Assembly: GCA_037139095.1 (NCBI GenBank)
Contig: JBAXHD010000015.1
Location: 1-54,894 of the forward strand
Reading direction: 5' to 3'
Source of the DNA: WLMZ01 sp037139095
Lineage (GTDB): Bacteria; Actinomycetota; Acidimicrobiia; Acidimicrobiales; Ilumatobacteraceae
DNA length: 54,894 nt
In this document: in pieces, positions 7,394 through 14,640 of the stretch
Layout: the number at the start of each line of letters is the position of its first letter
Position numbering within the stretch: position 1 is the first letter of the stretch
The notes under the pieces: generated by a model
Seen by the model: the letters and a program-made list of their open reading frames with translations, nothing else
Told to the model about the DNA's origin: nothing
Databases searched by the model: none
Translations under genes and position numbers: made by a program

Positions 7394-8827
7394 ATGCGTA
7401 GCACTTCCGTTCGGTTCGCAGCCGCTTTTATGGCGCTCGCACTCGTTGCCACGGCCTGCGGTAAAGACCGCAGCAGCTCGACCTCGTCGGCGCCTAATTC
7501 GGTGCCAACGTCGCAAGCCAGCGGCGACACAACTCCGGTAACAAATGCTGCGTCCTCCGGCCCAACATTCGGCGACGCCCCTTGGCCATGCAGCAAGGGC
7601 GATGGCGCCAACACCGACACCGGCAGCGAGCCAGGCGTCACCAAAGACGGCATCACCATCGGCGGCGGCGACGACGCAGGGTTCGCCGGCTCACCAGGCT
7701 TGAGCCACGAAGTGACCGACGCGATGAAGGCATTGGTCGCCAAGTGCAACGAGCTCGGTGGCATCAACGGTCGCAAGATCACCTTCAACTACTACGACGC
7801 ACAGTTCGCCGCAGTGCAAGCCGCTATTCAGAAGGCGTGCGACGACAAGGTCTTCTTCCTCGTCGGCGAAGGCTGGGCCTTCGACGATCTGCAGGAAGAG
7901 ATTCGCCTTGGTTGCGGGCTTCCAGCAGTGCCCGCCTACACAGTGAGCGCCGCGTTTGCCCATGCTGGCGACGTGTTCCAGGGTGTGCCGAACCCAGCCG
8001 ACGAAACGCCAGCTGGCGTGTTCGCGCAGGTTGCCAAGGTGTTCCCCAATGAGGTCAAGCACGTTGCGATGCTCGCTGGAAACTTCTCAGCCACGCAAGA
8101 GACCCGCGACAAGGTCGTCAACGTTGCTCCTCAGTTTGGTTGGGGCTTCAGCGAGACCACCCTCGAGTACAACGCAGGCGGCGAGACCGACTGGACGCCA
8201 TTCGTGAAGCAGATCAAGGAATCTGGCGCCACCATGGTGTCGTGGTCAGGCACTTGCTTGCCAAGCCTGCAACTGTTCGCTCAGGCAGCAAAGGCAAACG
8301 GCCTCGACGTCCCGATCATCACCGACGCAAACCACTACACCCAGAACTGCGCTGACGCGAACACCGATGGTTCGCTCGACAAGATGTATCTCCGCTTCGG
8401 TTTCATTCCGTTCGAAGAGGCCGACATCAACAAGGCCACCAAGGACTACCTCGACCTCATCAAGGGCAGCGGTGGCGACACCGCACTGCTCGGCATGCAG
8501 GCCACGTCGTCGTTCTTGCTCTGGGCAACTGCTTCAGAGAAGTGTGGTGCCTCGCTCACCCGTGCTTGTGTGCTCGACAACATGCGTGCGATTCATAGTT
8601 GGACCGGCCACGGCTTGCATGCCGAGACCGACCCAGGCGGCAACCACCCACCCAAGTGCGCCATCTTGATGAAGCTCACCGGCACCAAGTACGAGCGCGT
8701 TGCTCCAACCGAGCGCGGCAAGTTCGAGTGCGACGATGCCTGGATCGGCAAGGTCACTGGCACGCCCGGACTCATTGCCGCCAAACTCGATGCAAATCGT
8801 GTTTCACACAAGTTCACGGCCAAGTAA
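7394..8827 (+). CDS. LIV-type ABC transporter substrate-binding lipoprotein 2
   Basis: A 477-aa paralogue of the preceding gene, similar along its whole length (the blocks PWPCSKGDGANTD, KCNELGGINGR and AANPNG-like AKANGL are shared), evidently a tandem duplication. ATG at 7394 is preferred to the TTG at 7391; GGGGGAG lies upstream. The signal ends at ATAC with the lipid Cys at residue 22, followed by a Ser/Thr-rich linker. All ten mature-domain cysteines are conserved with copy 1. Divergence lies mainly in the linker and in loops around the cleft, so the two copies may differ in ligand. It has its own candidate promoter and operator. Confidence 0.93.
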   Translation: MRSTSVRFAAAFMALALVATACGKDRSSSTSSAPNSVPTSQASGDTTPVTNAASSGPTFGDAPWPCSKGDGANTDTGSEPGVTKDGITIGGGDDAGFAGSPGLSHEVTDAMKALVAKCNELGGINGRKITFNYYDAQFAAVQAAIQKACDDKVFFLVGEGWAFDDLQEEIRLGCGLPAVPAYTVSAAFAHAGDVFQGVPNPADETPAGVFAQVAKVFPNEVKHVAMLAGNFSATQETRDKVVNVAPQFGWGFSETTLEYNAGGETDWTPFVKQIKESGATMVSWSGTCLPSLQLFAQAAKANGLDVPIITDANHYTQNCADANTDGSLDKMYLRFGFIPFEEADINKATKDYLDLIKGSGGDTALLGMQATSSFLLWATASEKCGASLTRACVLDNMRAIHSWTGHGLHAETDPGGNHPPKCAILMKLTGTKYERVAPTERGKFECDDAWIGKVTGTPGLIAAKLDANRVSHKFTAK

Positions 8828-8848
8828 GTAATCGTCTCGATAGCTGCG

Positions 8849-8881
8849 AGTGGGTCTGGCCGATGTGCGGTCCGACCCACT
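8849..8881 (+). terminator. Hairpin between binding protein 2 and the permease gene
   Basis: AGTGGGTC (8849-8856) pairs with GACCCACT (8874-8881), and an inner GGCC/GGTC can extend the stem. No T-run follows. It probably attenuates read-through or protects the 3' end of the abundant binding-protein transcript. Confidence 0.45.
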
Positions 8882-8898
8882 TGTAGCACGAAGTAACC

Positions 8899-11169
8899 AT
8901 GCAAGATTTCCTCGCCTACACAGTGTTGGGCCTCTGCCTTGGCTCGGTGTACGCCATTGCCGCCACGGGCCTCGTTGTTACCTACTCCACATCCGGAGTC
9001 TTCAATGTGGCTCACGGCGCTGTGGCGACCATGAGCGCGCTCTTCTATTGGCAACTCCGGTTTGGTTGGCACGAGCCAGCCCCCATTGCGATCTTCCTCA
9101 CGGTGTGCGTGTTCGCGCCGTTGCTTGGTCTTGCGCTCGAAGTGTTGGTCATGCGTGGTCTTCGCGGCACGAGCGAGGTCACCAGACTTGTCACCCCGGT
9201 GGCCGTGTTGCTTGGCATCAATGGCGCGGCAACCTGGATCTGGTTCCGCAATAGCAACCGAGCCTTGGTGCCCAAGAAGTTCTTCGGCGAGACCCACGTG
9301 CAGGTGCTTGGGCAGGCCGTGTACTACCACCAGATCATTGGTGTGTTGTTGTCGATCGTCATCGCTGGCGCGCTGTATGTATTGCTCTACCGCACTCGCT
9401 TGGGTGTCACCATGCGCGCCACAGTCGATGATCGTGCGCTGCTCATGCTCAACGGTGGTCGCCCTGATCGCGTCAGCATGGCAAGTTGGGCCATTGGCGC
9501 TTCGTTGGCCGGCCTCGCGGGTGTGTTGCTGTCTCCGCAGTTGGGTGCGCTGCAAGTGTTTGCGCTCACCCTGCTCGTGTTCGATGCGTACCCCGCAGCC
9601 GTAGCGGGTCGCTTGCGCAGCGTGCCGCTCACCTATGTGGGCGCGATGGTGCTGGGCCTCTCGAAGCTCTACTTCGACTGGATCTCCGACGCCGGCCAGC
9701 GTTGGCTGGTGCTGCGTAACTTGCGTAACGCCATCCCTGCGCTGTTGCTGTTCGGTGCGTTGCTGCTGCTGCCGCAAGATCGGTTGCGCGGTGCCATTGT
9801 CACGCGAACCCGCGAGCGGTTCAGAGTGCCCACCATGCGCGAGGCCGTGTTGTGGGGCGGCGTGTTGGTGGCAGCCGTGGCGATGCTGCAGTCGATCATG
9901 TCGGGTTCGGCCGTCATTAGCTTGGCCAACGGCGTGGCCCTGTCGCTGATGGCGCTGTCGCTGGTGTTGCTCACTGGTTATGCCGGTGAGATCAACCTCG
10001 CAGTGTTCACGTTTGCCGGTGTGGCCGTCATCGCCGCTTGGCAGTTCGATGTGGGGCCCACCGGTTTGGCCACGCAGAAGTCGTTGTCGGTGGCCGCCGT
10101 GTTATTGGCAATGTGCGTGTGCGCGCTGGTGGGTGGCCTCATTGCGTTGCCGGCCTTGCGCCTGCGCGGCTTGTATCTCGGTCTGGCCACGTTCGCCTTC
10201 GGCATCATCGTGTACCAGTTGGTGATCTTGCAGACACAGCCGCTGCACTTCAATATCTTTGGTGGCAAGTTCACCGTGAACCTGTTTACCAACGGTTCGC
10301 TCACGGTGCCCCGACCTCACTGGTTCGGAATCGACTTTGCCGGTCAACGCGCGTTTCTGATGTTGATGACGGTCATCTTCGCTGTGCTCGGCATTGGCAT
10401 CATTGCCGTGCGGCGCAGTGCCTACGGCCGAATGATCGTTGCCATGAAAGACAGTCCAGCGGCCTGTGCCACGCTCGGACTCAACATCACACGCCTCAAG
10501 CTTGGCGTGTTCATGGTGTCCTCTGCAGTGGCCGGTTTGGCTGGCTTGATGTGGGCCGCCGAGCGCCGCACCTTGCCGAACAACGCCGACTTCGATGGCT
10601 TCCAGAGCTTGTTGCTGTTCATGATCGCTGTGGTGGGCGGCATCGGATATGTCAGCGGCGCCTTTATCGCAGGCATTTTCTTGAGCGTGCTCAGCGTGGT
10701 GATGCCCAACGTGTTCAACAAACTCGGTAGCGACTACCCATCGCTGCATTGGCTCTTCGTGACCGTGCTCGGCAACTTCAGCCACTACGTGGGGCCAGCT
10801 CTGGTGGGCATCGGACTTGGCAAGAACCCAAGCGGTATTGCGCAGCAGATTATGGATGGCTTCCGCCCACTCAAAAAGGCGCCTGGCGCTACTGCACTGT
10901 GGGTCGCCGCAATCGTTGGGCTGTGGGCCGCAACCTGGCGAGGCGCTCTGTCTCACTGGCATTTCGCGTTGATCTCAGTGGCGTCGGTGTTTATCGTGCC
11001 GCGCATCATCATGTCGGTGTTCGAAAATCGCTTTGCCGAAGAAGAGCGAGCAGTTACAGGCGAAGATCTCGACCGCATTGGCATCGATCGCGCGTTCCGC
11101 GCATCCGACCGGCAGGTTTTCGACACGGCGTTGGGGCTTCCCGTAGCGCCAACGGGGGGTGCCGAATGA
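8899..11169 (+). CDS. Fused LivH-LivM branched-chain-type ABC permease
   Basis: A 756-aa polytopic membrane protein joining two permease domains normally encoded separately. Residues 1 to about 290 are LivH-like (GLCLGSVYAIAATGLVVTYS, then FNVAHGA). After a short basic loop (TRTRERFRVPTMRE), residues from about 310 are LivM-like, with SLALSLVLLTGYAGEINL-type sequence and the MKDSPAACATLGLN coupling segment. A cytoplasmic tail of about 40 residues ends the protein. In the standard system LivH and LivM form the heterodimeric channel; a fusion fixes their ratio. It lies 71 bp after binding protein 2 and overlaps the ATPase gene by ATGA. Such fusions are known in some LIV-type systems. Confidence 0.93.
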   Translation: MQDFLAYTVLGLCLGSVYAIAATGLVVTYSTSGVFNVAHGAVATMSALFYWQLRFGWHEPAPIAIFLTVCVFAPLLGLALEVLVMRGLRGTSEVTRLVTPVAVLLGINGAATWIWFRNSNRALVPKKFFGETHVQVLGQAVYYHQIIGVLLSIVIAGALYVLLYRTRLGVTMRATVDDRALLMLNGGRPDRVSMASWAIGASLAGLAGVLLSPQLGALQVFALTLLVFDAYPAAVAGRLRSVPLTYVGAMVLGLSKLYFDWISDAGQRWLVLRNLRNAIPALLLFGALLLLPQDRLRGAIVTRTRERFRVPTMREAVLWGGVLVAAVAMLQSIMSGSAVISLANGVALSLMALSLVLLTGYAGEINLAVFTFAGVAVIAAWQFDVGPTGLATQKSLSVAAVLLAMCVCALVGGLIALPALRLRGLYLGLATFAFGIIVYQLVILQTQPLHFNIFGGKFTVNLFTNGSLTVPRPHWFGIDFAGQRAFLMLMTVIFAVLGIGIIAVRRSAYGRMIVAMKDSPAACATLGLNITRLKLGVFMVSSAVAGLAGLMWAAERRTLPNNADFDGFQSLLLFMIAVVGGIGYVSGAFIAGIFLSVLSVVMPNVFNKLGSDYPSLHWLFVTVLGNFSHYVGPALVGIGLGKNPSGIAQQIMDGFRPLKKAPGATALWVAAIVGLWAATWRGALSHWHFALISVASVFIVPRIIMSVFENRFAEEERAVTGEDLDRIGIDRAFRASDRQVFDTALGLPVAPTGGAE

Positions 11170-11903
11170 CGCTGCTTGAATGTCGCAATGTCGGTATGAA
11201 ATTCGGTGGTGCTGCTGCGCTCACAGCCGTGAGTATCTCCGCCGAGGCAGGCGCCATCACCGGGCTCATCGGTCCCAACGGTGCTGGCAAGACCACCATG
11301 TTTAACTGCATCACCGGTCTGCTCGAGGCCACATCGGGTGAGGTCATGCTCGATGGCGTCGACATCACCAAGCTGGCGCCGTTTCGCCGTGCCCGACTTG
11401 GCGTGGCCCGCACCTTCCAGCGCCTCGAACTGTTCACCTCGCTCACCGTGCGCGACAACATTCGCGTCGCCGGTGAGATTCGAACTCGCTGGAGTAAAGG
11501 CACAGGCAAGACCGACACGCACGCCGAGGCCGAACACATCATCGAGTTGATGGGTCTCTCTGATCTGGCCGACCGCGATGTTGCTGAGATCCCAACGGGC
11601 ATGGCCCGCAGAGTCGAGATGGGCCGAGCCTTGATGACCCGCCCCCGCATTCTGCTGCTCGACGAACCCGCGTCGGGCCAAGACGAACAAGAGACCGAAG
11701 AGTTCGGCGAACTGCTGTTGCACGTGCGCGACGAAGGCACTGCAATCTTGCTCGTCGAGCACGATGTGTCGTTGGTGATGAAGGTCTGCTCGTTCATCCA
11801 AGTGCTCGACTTCGGGCGTCTCATCGCATCGGGTACCCCCGCCGAGATTCAGACCAACCCCGCCGTGCTCGAGGCCTACTTAGGCGAGGATCACTCCGCA
11901 TGA
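11166..11903 (+). CDS. livG: LIV-type ABC transporter ATPase, LivG-like, with degenerate signature motif
   Basis: A 245-aa ATP-binding protein. The ATG at 11166 overlaps the permease stop (ATGA). It has Walker A GPNGAGKTT, Walker B ILLLDEP and the switch His in VEHDV. The family signature, usually LSxGQ, is replaced by IPTGMARRVEMGRAL, losing the Ser and Gln that contact the partner's ATP; the D-loop is SGQDEQE. The LivF-like partner is canonical, so one composite ATP site of the heterodimer may be weak. Similar PTG-type signatures may be usual in actinobacterial LivG proteins; I cannot check this here. It is translationally coupled on both sides. Confidence 0.93.
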   Translation: MTLLECRNVGMKFGGAAALTAVSISAEAGAITGLIGPNGAGKTTMFNCITGLLEATSGEVMLDGVDITKLAPFRRARLGVARTFQRLELFTSLTVRDNIRVAGEIRTRWSKGTGKTDTHAEAEHIIELMGLSDLADRDVAEIPTGMARRVEMGRALMTRPRILLLDEPASGQDEQETEEFGELLLHVRDEGTAILLVEHDVSLVMKVCSFIQVLDFGRLIASGTPAEIQTNPAVLEAYLGEDHSA

Positions 11904-12607
11904 GTGAGCCCGTCCTCGAACTGCACGATGTGCGCGCTGGCTACGGCACCATCGAAGTACTCCACGGCGTGACGCTTACCGTTGGCCGCGGCGAAGTGCT
12001 GGCGTTGCTTGGCCCGAACGGCGGCGGAAAATCCACCACCCTCAAGGTGATCTCCGGATTGGTCGACATCATGAGCGGCGACGTTCATCTCGCTTCTCGC
12101 TCGGTTGCCGGGGTCTCGGCCGACAAGTTGGCTCGCCTTGGGCTGTGCTCAATTCCCGAAGGCAAAGGCGTGTTTCCAAACCTCACGGTTCGCGAGAACC
12201 TGATGATGGCCACGCACACTGGCGCCAAGCTCAGCGACATCGAAGCGGTTGCCTACGCGCGCTTCCCAAAGCTCGGCGATCGGCGTTCACAACTTGCCGG
12301 CACCATGTCGGGTGGCGAGCAGCAGATGCTCGCGATGTCGCGTGCGCTCGCAACGAACCCGGCGGTGCTGTTGCTTGATGAGTTGTCGATGGGCCTTGCG
12401 CCCCTCGTTGTTGCTCGCCTCTACGAGATCGTTGCTCAGGTCGCTGAGACCGGGGTATCGGTGCTCGTCGTCGAGCAGTTTGCGCAGAGCGTGCTTGGCA
12501 TTGCCGATCGGGCTGCCATCATGCTCAGCGGACGAATCACGCGTGTCGGCGCTCCTGCCGAACTCGCAGAAGAACTTTCATCGGCCTACCTCGGCGGAAA
12601 GGGATAA
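11900..12607 (+). CDS. livF: LIV-type ABC transporter ATPase, LivF-like
   Basis: A 235-aa ATP-binding protein. The ATG at 11900 overlaps the preceding stop (ATGA). Walker A is GPNGGGKST, the signature MSGGEQQMLAMSRAL is complete, and Walker B (AVLLLDEL) is followed by SMGLAP. The switch position is VEQF, as is common for LivF, rather than VEH. It would pair with the LivG-like subunit under the fused permease to drive uptake of the ligand delivered by the two lipoproteins. Confidence 0.95.
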   Translation: MSEPVLELHDVRAGYGTIEVLHGVTLTVGRGEVLALLGPNGGGKSTTLKVISGLVDIMSGDVHLASRSVAGVSADKLARLGLCSIPEGKGVFPNLTVRENLMMATHTGAKLSDIEAVAYARFPKLGDRRSQLAGTMSGGEQQMLAMSRALATNPAVLLLDELSMGLAPLVVARLYEIVAQVAETGVSVLVVEQFAQSVLGIADRAAIMLSGRITRVGAPAELAEELSSAYLGGKG

Positions 12608-12609
12608 CC

Positions 12610-12981
12610 ATGACCCAAGAAACGAATTCCTCGGATGATCGGTTCGAGCAATTTAGGAACGACCTTGCCAAGATGCAGGTGAGAACATCGGGTAAGGCCA
12701 GCACCGAAAAGGCCGCCTCGTCACTGGGCATCGCACTGATGGTCGCCTCGATCGTCATCGGCATTGGCTCATACGTTCAGGTTGGCCAACTCGACAACGC
12801 GCTCGATCAGAACGAGGTCATCGTGCTGGGGCTGGCTTGTGTGGCGATGGCCATTGTCGGATCAGCACTATGGATTCGCACGGCGCTTGTTCGCTTCTGG
12901 CGGTTCTGGATGCTGCGTTCGCTGTATGAGGGCCAGGCGCACCTTGATGAAGTCGTGAAGGCAATCAGCGACCGTTCGTAA
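12610..12981 (+). CDS. Two-helix membrane protein of the LIV operon, unknown function
   Basis: A 123-aa protein starting 2 bp after livF, so almost certainly in the same transcript. A hydrophilic N-terminus of about 37 residues (RFEQFRNDLAKMQ) is followed by two predicted membrane helices (about 38-57 and 70-92) and an amphipathic C-terminal segment (FWRFWMLRSLYEGQAHLDE). I recognise no family. The position suggests an accessory subunit of the transporter, but this is inference from gene order only. Confidence 0.85.
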   Translation: MTQETNSSDDRFEQFRNDLAKMQVRTSGKASTEKAASSLGIALMVASIVIGIGSYVQVGQLDNALDQNEVIVLGLACVAMAIVGSALWIRTALVRFWRFWMLRSLYEGQAHLDEVVKAISDRS

Positions 12982-12990
12982 CACGGGGGG

Positions 12991-13806
12991 TTACTTGCTT
13001 TGGTGGCGGGGAATCGTTTTGTTCACGAACCGGCCCAGCACGCGGGCGAACCTGCCGGGCATCTCCATGTTGGGTGAGTGACCCGCGCCATGCCACACGT
13101 GAAGGCCCGTGCCCTTGGGGAACTTGGCCCATGTGGCCAGCATCGCATCAATCGGAATGGTCTCGTCGGCGTCGCCGCACGCGACCAAGATGGGCATTGG
13201 CAAGGTTGCGCACGACGGACCCAAACCGAGTTGGCACATCGAGTGCAGCGACCCGCGCAAGCGTGCATCGGGCGCAGCGGCCATGTCGGCGTTCAGTAGT
13301 CGTACGAAATCGGACTCCACATGATCGCTGTCGGTGACTGCAGTAGCCGCAGCCGCCAGCCGAACTCGGCGTTGCGTCGCCCACGCATCGAAGAACACAT
13401 CGATGTCGTCGGGACTCTCGGTGCGGCCATCGGGGTCAACCGGGTCGAGCAGCATCAGACCCTTCACGAGCTCCGGACGTTGCAGCGCCATGATGCACAC
13501 GGTGGCTCCGCCGAGTGAGTGGCCAACGAGTGTGAAGTCGCTCCAGCCCAGTTGGTCGATGAGCTCGAGGGCGTCGGACGCGAAGATGCCCACGCCGTAG
13601 TCGCTGGAATCTTCGGGAGCACTCGACTCGCCGGCTCCACGATTATCGATCGCAATCGTGTGATAGAGGTCGGGCGATAGGTCTTCCTGAACGAGTTGCC
13701 AGATGCGTGCCGACGCTTCGAACCCGTGGATGAGCACTATTCGTTGCGGGCCGGTGCCGTATTCGTAGTAGTGCAGGTTGGCATGTGTGAGCTGAGCGAA
13801 CGGCAC
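12991..13806 (-). CDS. Alpha/beta-hydrolase
   Basis: A 271-aa alpha/beta-hydrolase. The start is GTG at 13806 with GGAG four bases upstream. The oxyanion motif is LIHGFEA, the nucleophile Ser97 lies in GHSLGG, the acid is in CGDADETIP (Asp212 or Asp214) and the base is His243 in GAGHSPNME. The lid between the core strands is short. Likely an esterase or a C-C/ester hydrolase of small substrates. It ends 9 bp from the convergent LIV operon and may be read with the upstream crotonase gene, 45 bp away. Confidence 0.92.
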   Translation of the reverse strand: MPFAQLTHANLHYYEYGTGPQRIVLIHGFEASARIWQLVQEDLSPDLYHTIAIDNRGAGESSAPEDSSDYGVGIFASDALELIDQLGWSDFTLVGHSLGGATVCIMALQRPELVKGLMLLDPVDPDGRTESPDDIDVFFDAWATQRRVRLAAAATAVTDSDHVESDFVRLLNADMAAAPDARLRGSLHSMCQLGLGPSCATLPMPILVACGDADETIPIDAMLATWAKFPKGTGLHVWHGAGHSPNMEMPGRFARVLGRFVNKTIPRHQSK

Positions 13807-13851
13807 GGTTCTCCGATCAAGAACAGGTTGGGTTGCGGAGCGGGGGAGTGA

Positions 13852-14640
13852 TCAGCGAATGATTGGTGAGTCGTCGATGGCGCTGAAGTCGGGTTCGCGG
13901 CGCTCGGCGAAAGCGATCAGCGATTCGATGTTTGCCGGGCCGCCGAGCAGCACGCCAAAGGCGGCGTCTTCGCGCTGTCGCGCGGCAGCGAACTCGGCGC
14001 GCATGGGTTCGACAATGGTTCGCTTCGTTTCGACGAGTGAGTTGATGGGCTTGCTAGCCAACACCTGGGCGTGACGCATCGTTTCGGCCATGAGCTCCTC
14101 GGGCGCGCACTCGCGCCACGCAAGACCCATTTGTACGCACTCAGCGGCTGACAGCCATTCGCTGCTCATCAGCGCCCAGGTTGCGTTCTGTCGACCGAGT
14201 AGCCGGGGGAACGACACGCTGCTGGCCGCCTCGGGCGCAACGCCCAAACGGGTAAACGGGCAGCGAACCCGTGCGTCGCTCGAGATGAAGACAAGATCGC
14301 TGAGCGCCAACATCGTGGCCCCAATGCCAAGCGCAAGGCCGTTGACCGCGCAAAACAACGGCTTGGGAAAGTCGATGAGGTGGTCGACGAAACCGGGGAA
14401 ACCATGGCGACCGTTGGTGAAGTCTCCGCTGTTGCGTTGGGCCATCTCGGTGAGGTCGGCACCAGACGAGAACGACTGTCCGGTGCCAGTGATGACAACC
14501 ACAGCGACTGCATTATCGGCGCCAGCGTCGATGAGCGCATCGGTGGCTGCGTCGTACAGCGCTTCGTTGAAAGCGTTGCGCGCTTCGGGGCGATCGAGCG
14601 TGAGCACTCGCACCCGTCCGTGATCGGTGATGTGAATCAT
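13852..14640 (-). CDS. Crotonase-fold protein, similar to Eci2-type enoyl-CoA isomerase
   Basis: A 262-aa enoyl-CoA hydratase/isomerase family protein. The ATG at 14640 overlaps the stop of the GH3 gene (ATGA). The CoA-binding and oxyanion segments are FSSGADL and NGLALGIGATM; the second lacks the Glu that hydratases use. The block GVAPEAASSVSFPRLLG keeps one acidic residue and resembles the PEGCSS..FP motif of peroxisomal delta3,delta2-enoyl-CoA isomerases, which work with a single Glu. I therefore favour an isomerase for unsaturated acyl-CoAs; a hydratase is less likely. Coupling to a glycosidase gene is odd in function. Confidence 0.88.
   Translation of the reverse strand: MIHITDHGRVRVLTLDRPEARNAFNEALYDAATDALIDAGADNAVAVVVITGTGQSFSSGADLTEMAQRNSGDFTNGRHGFPGFVDHLIDFPKPLFCAVNGLALGIGATMLALSDLVFISSDARVRCPFTRLGVAPEAASSVSFPRLLGRQNATWALMSSEWLSAAECVQMGLAWRECAPEELMAETMRHAQVLASKPINSLVETKRTIVEPMRAEFAAARQREDAAFGVLLGGPANIESLIAFAERREPDFSAIDDSPIIR

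Noticed and set aside
8593..9777. Long open frame on the minus strand over the end of binding protein 2 and the start of the permease (and others at 10102-10962, 37183-38223 and 39330-40364)
   Set aside because: They lie antisense to well-supported genes, are rich in Arg, His, Gln and Ser as expected from high-GC third-position shadows, and show no family motifs.
12978..12994. GTAAC-loop-GTTAC hairpin between convergent genes
   Set aside because: A 5-bp stem built from the two stop-codon contexts; too short to call a terminator.
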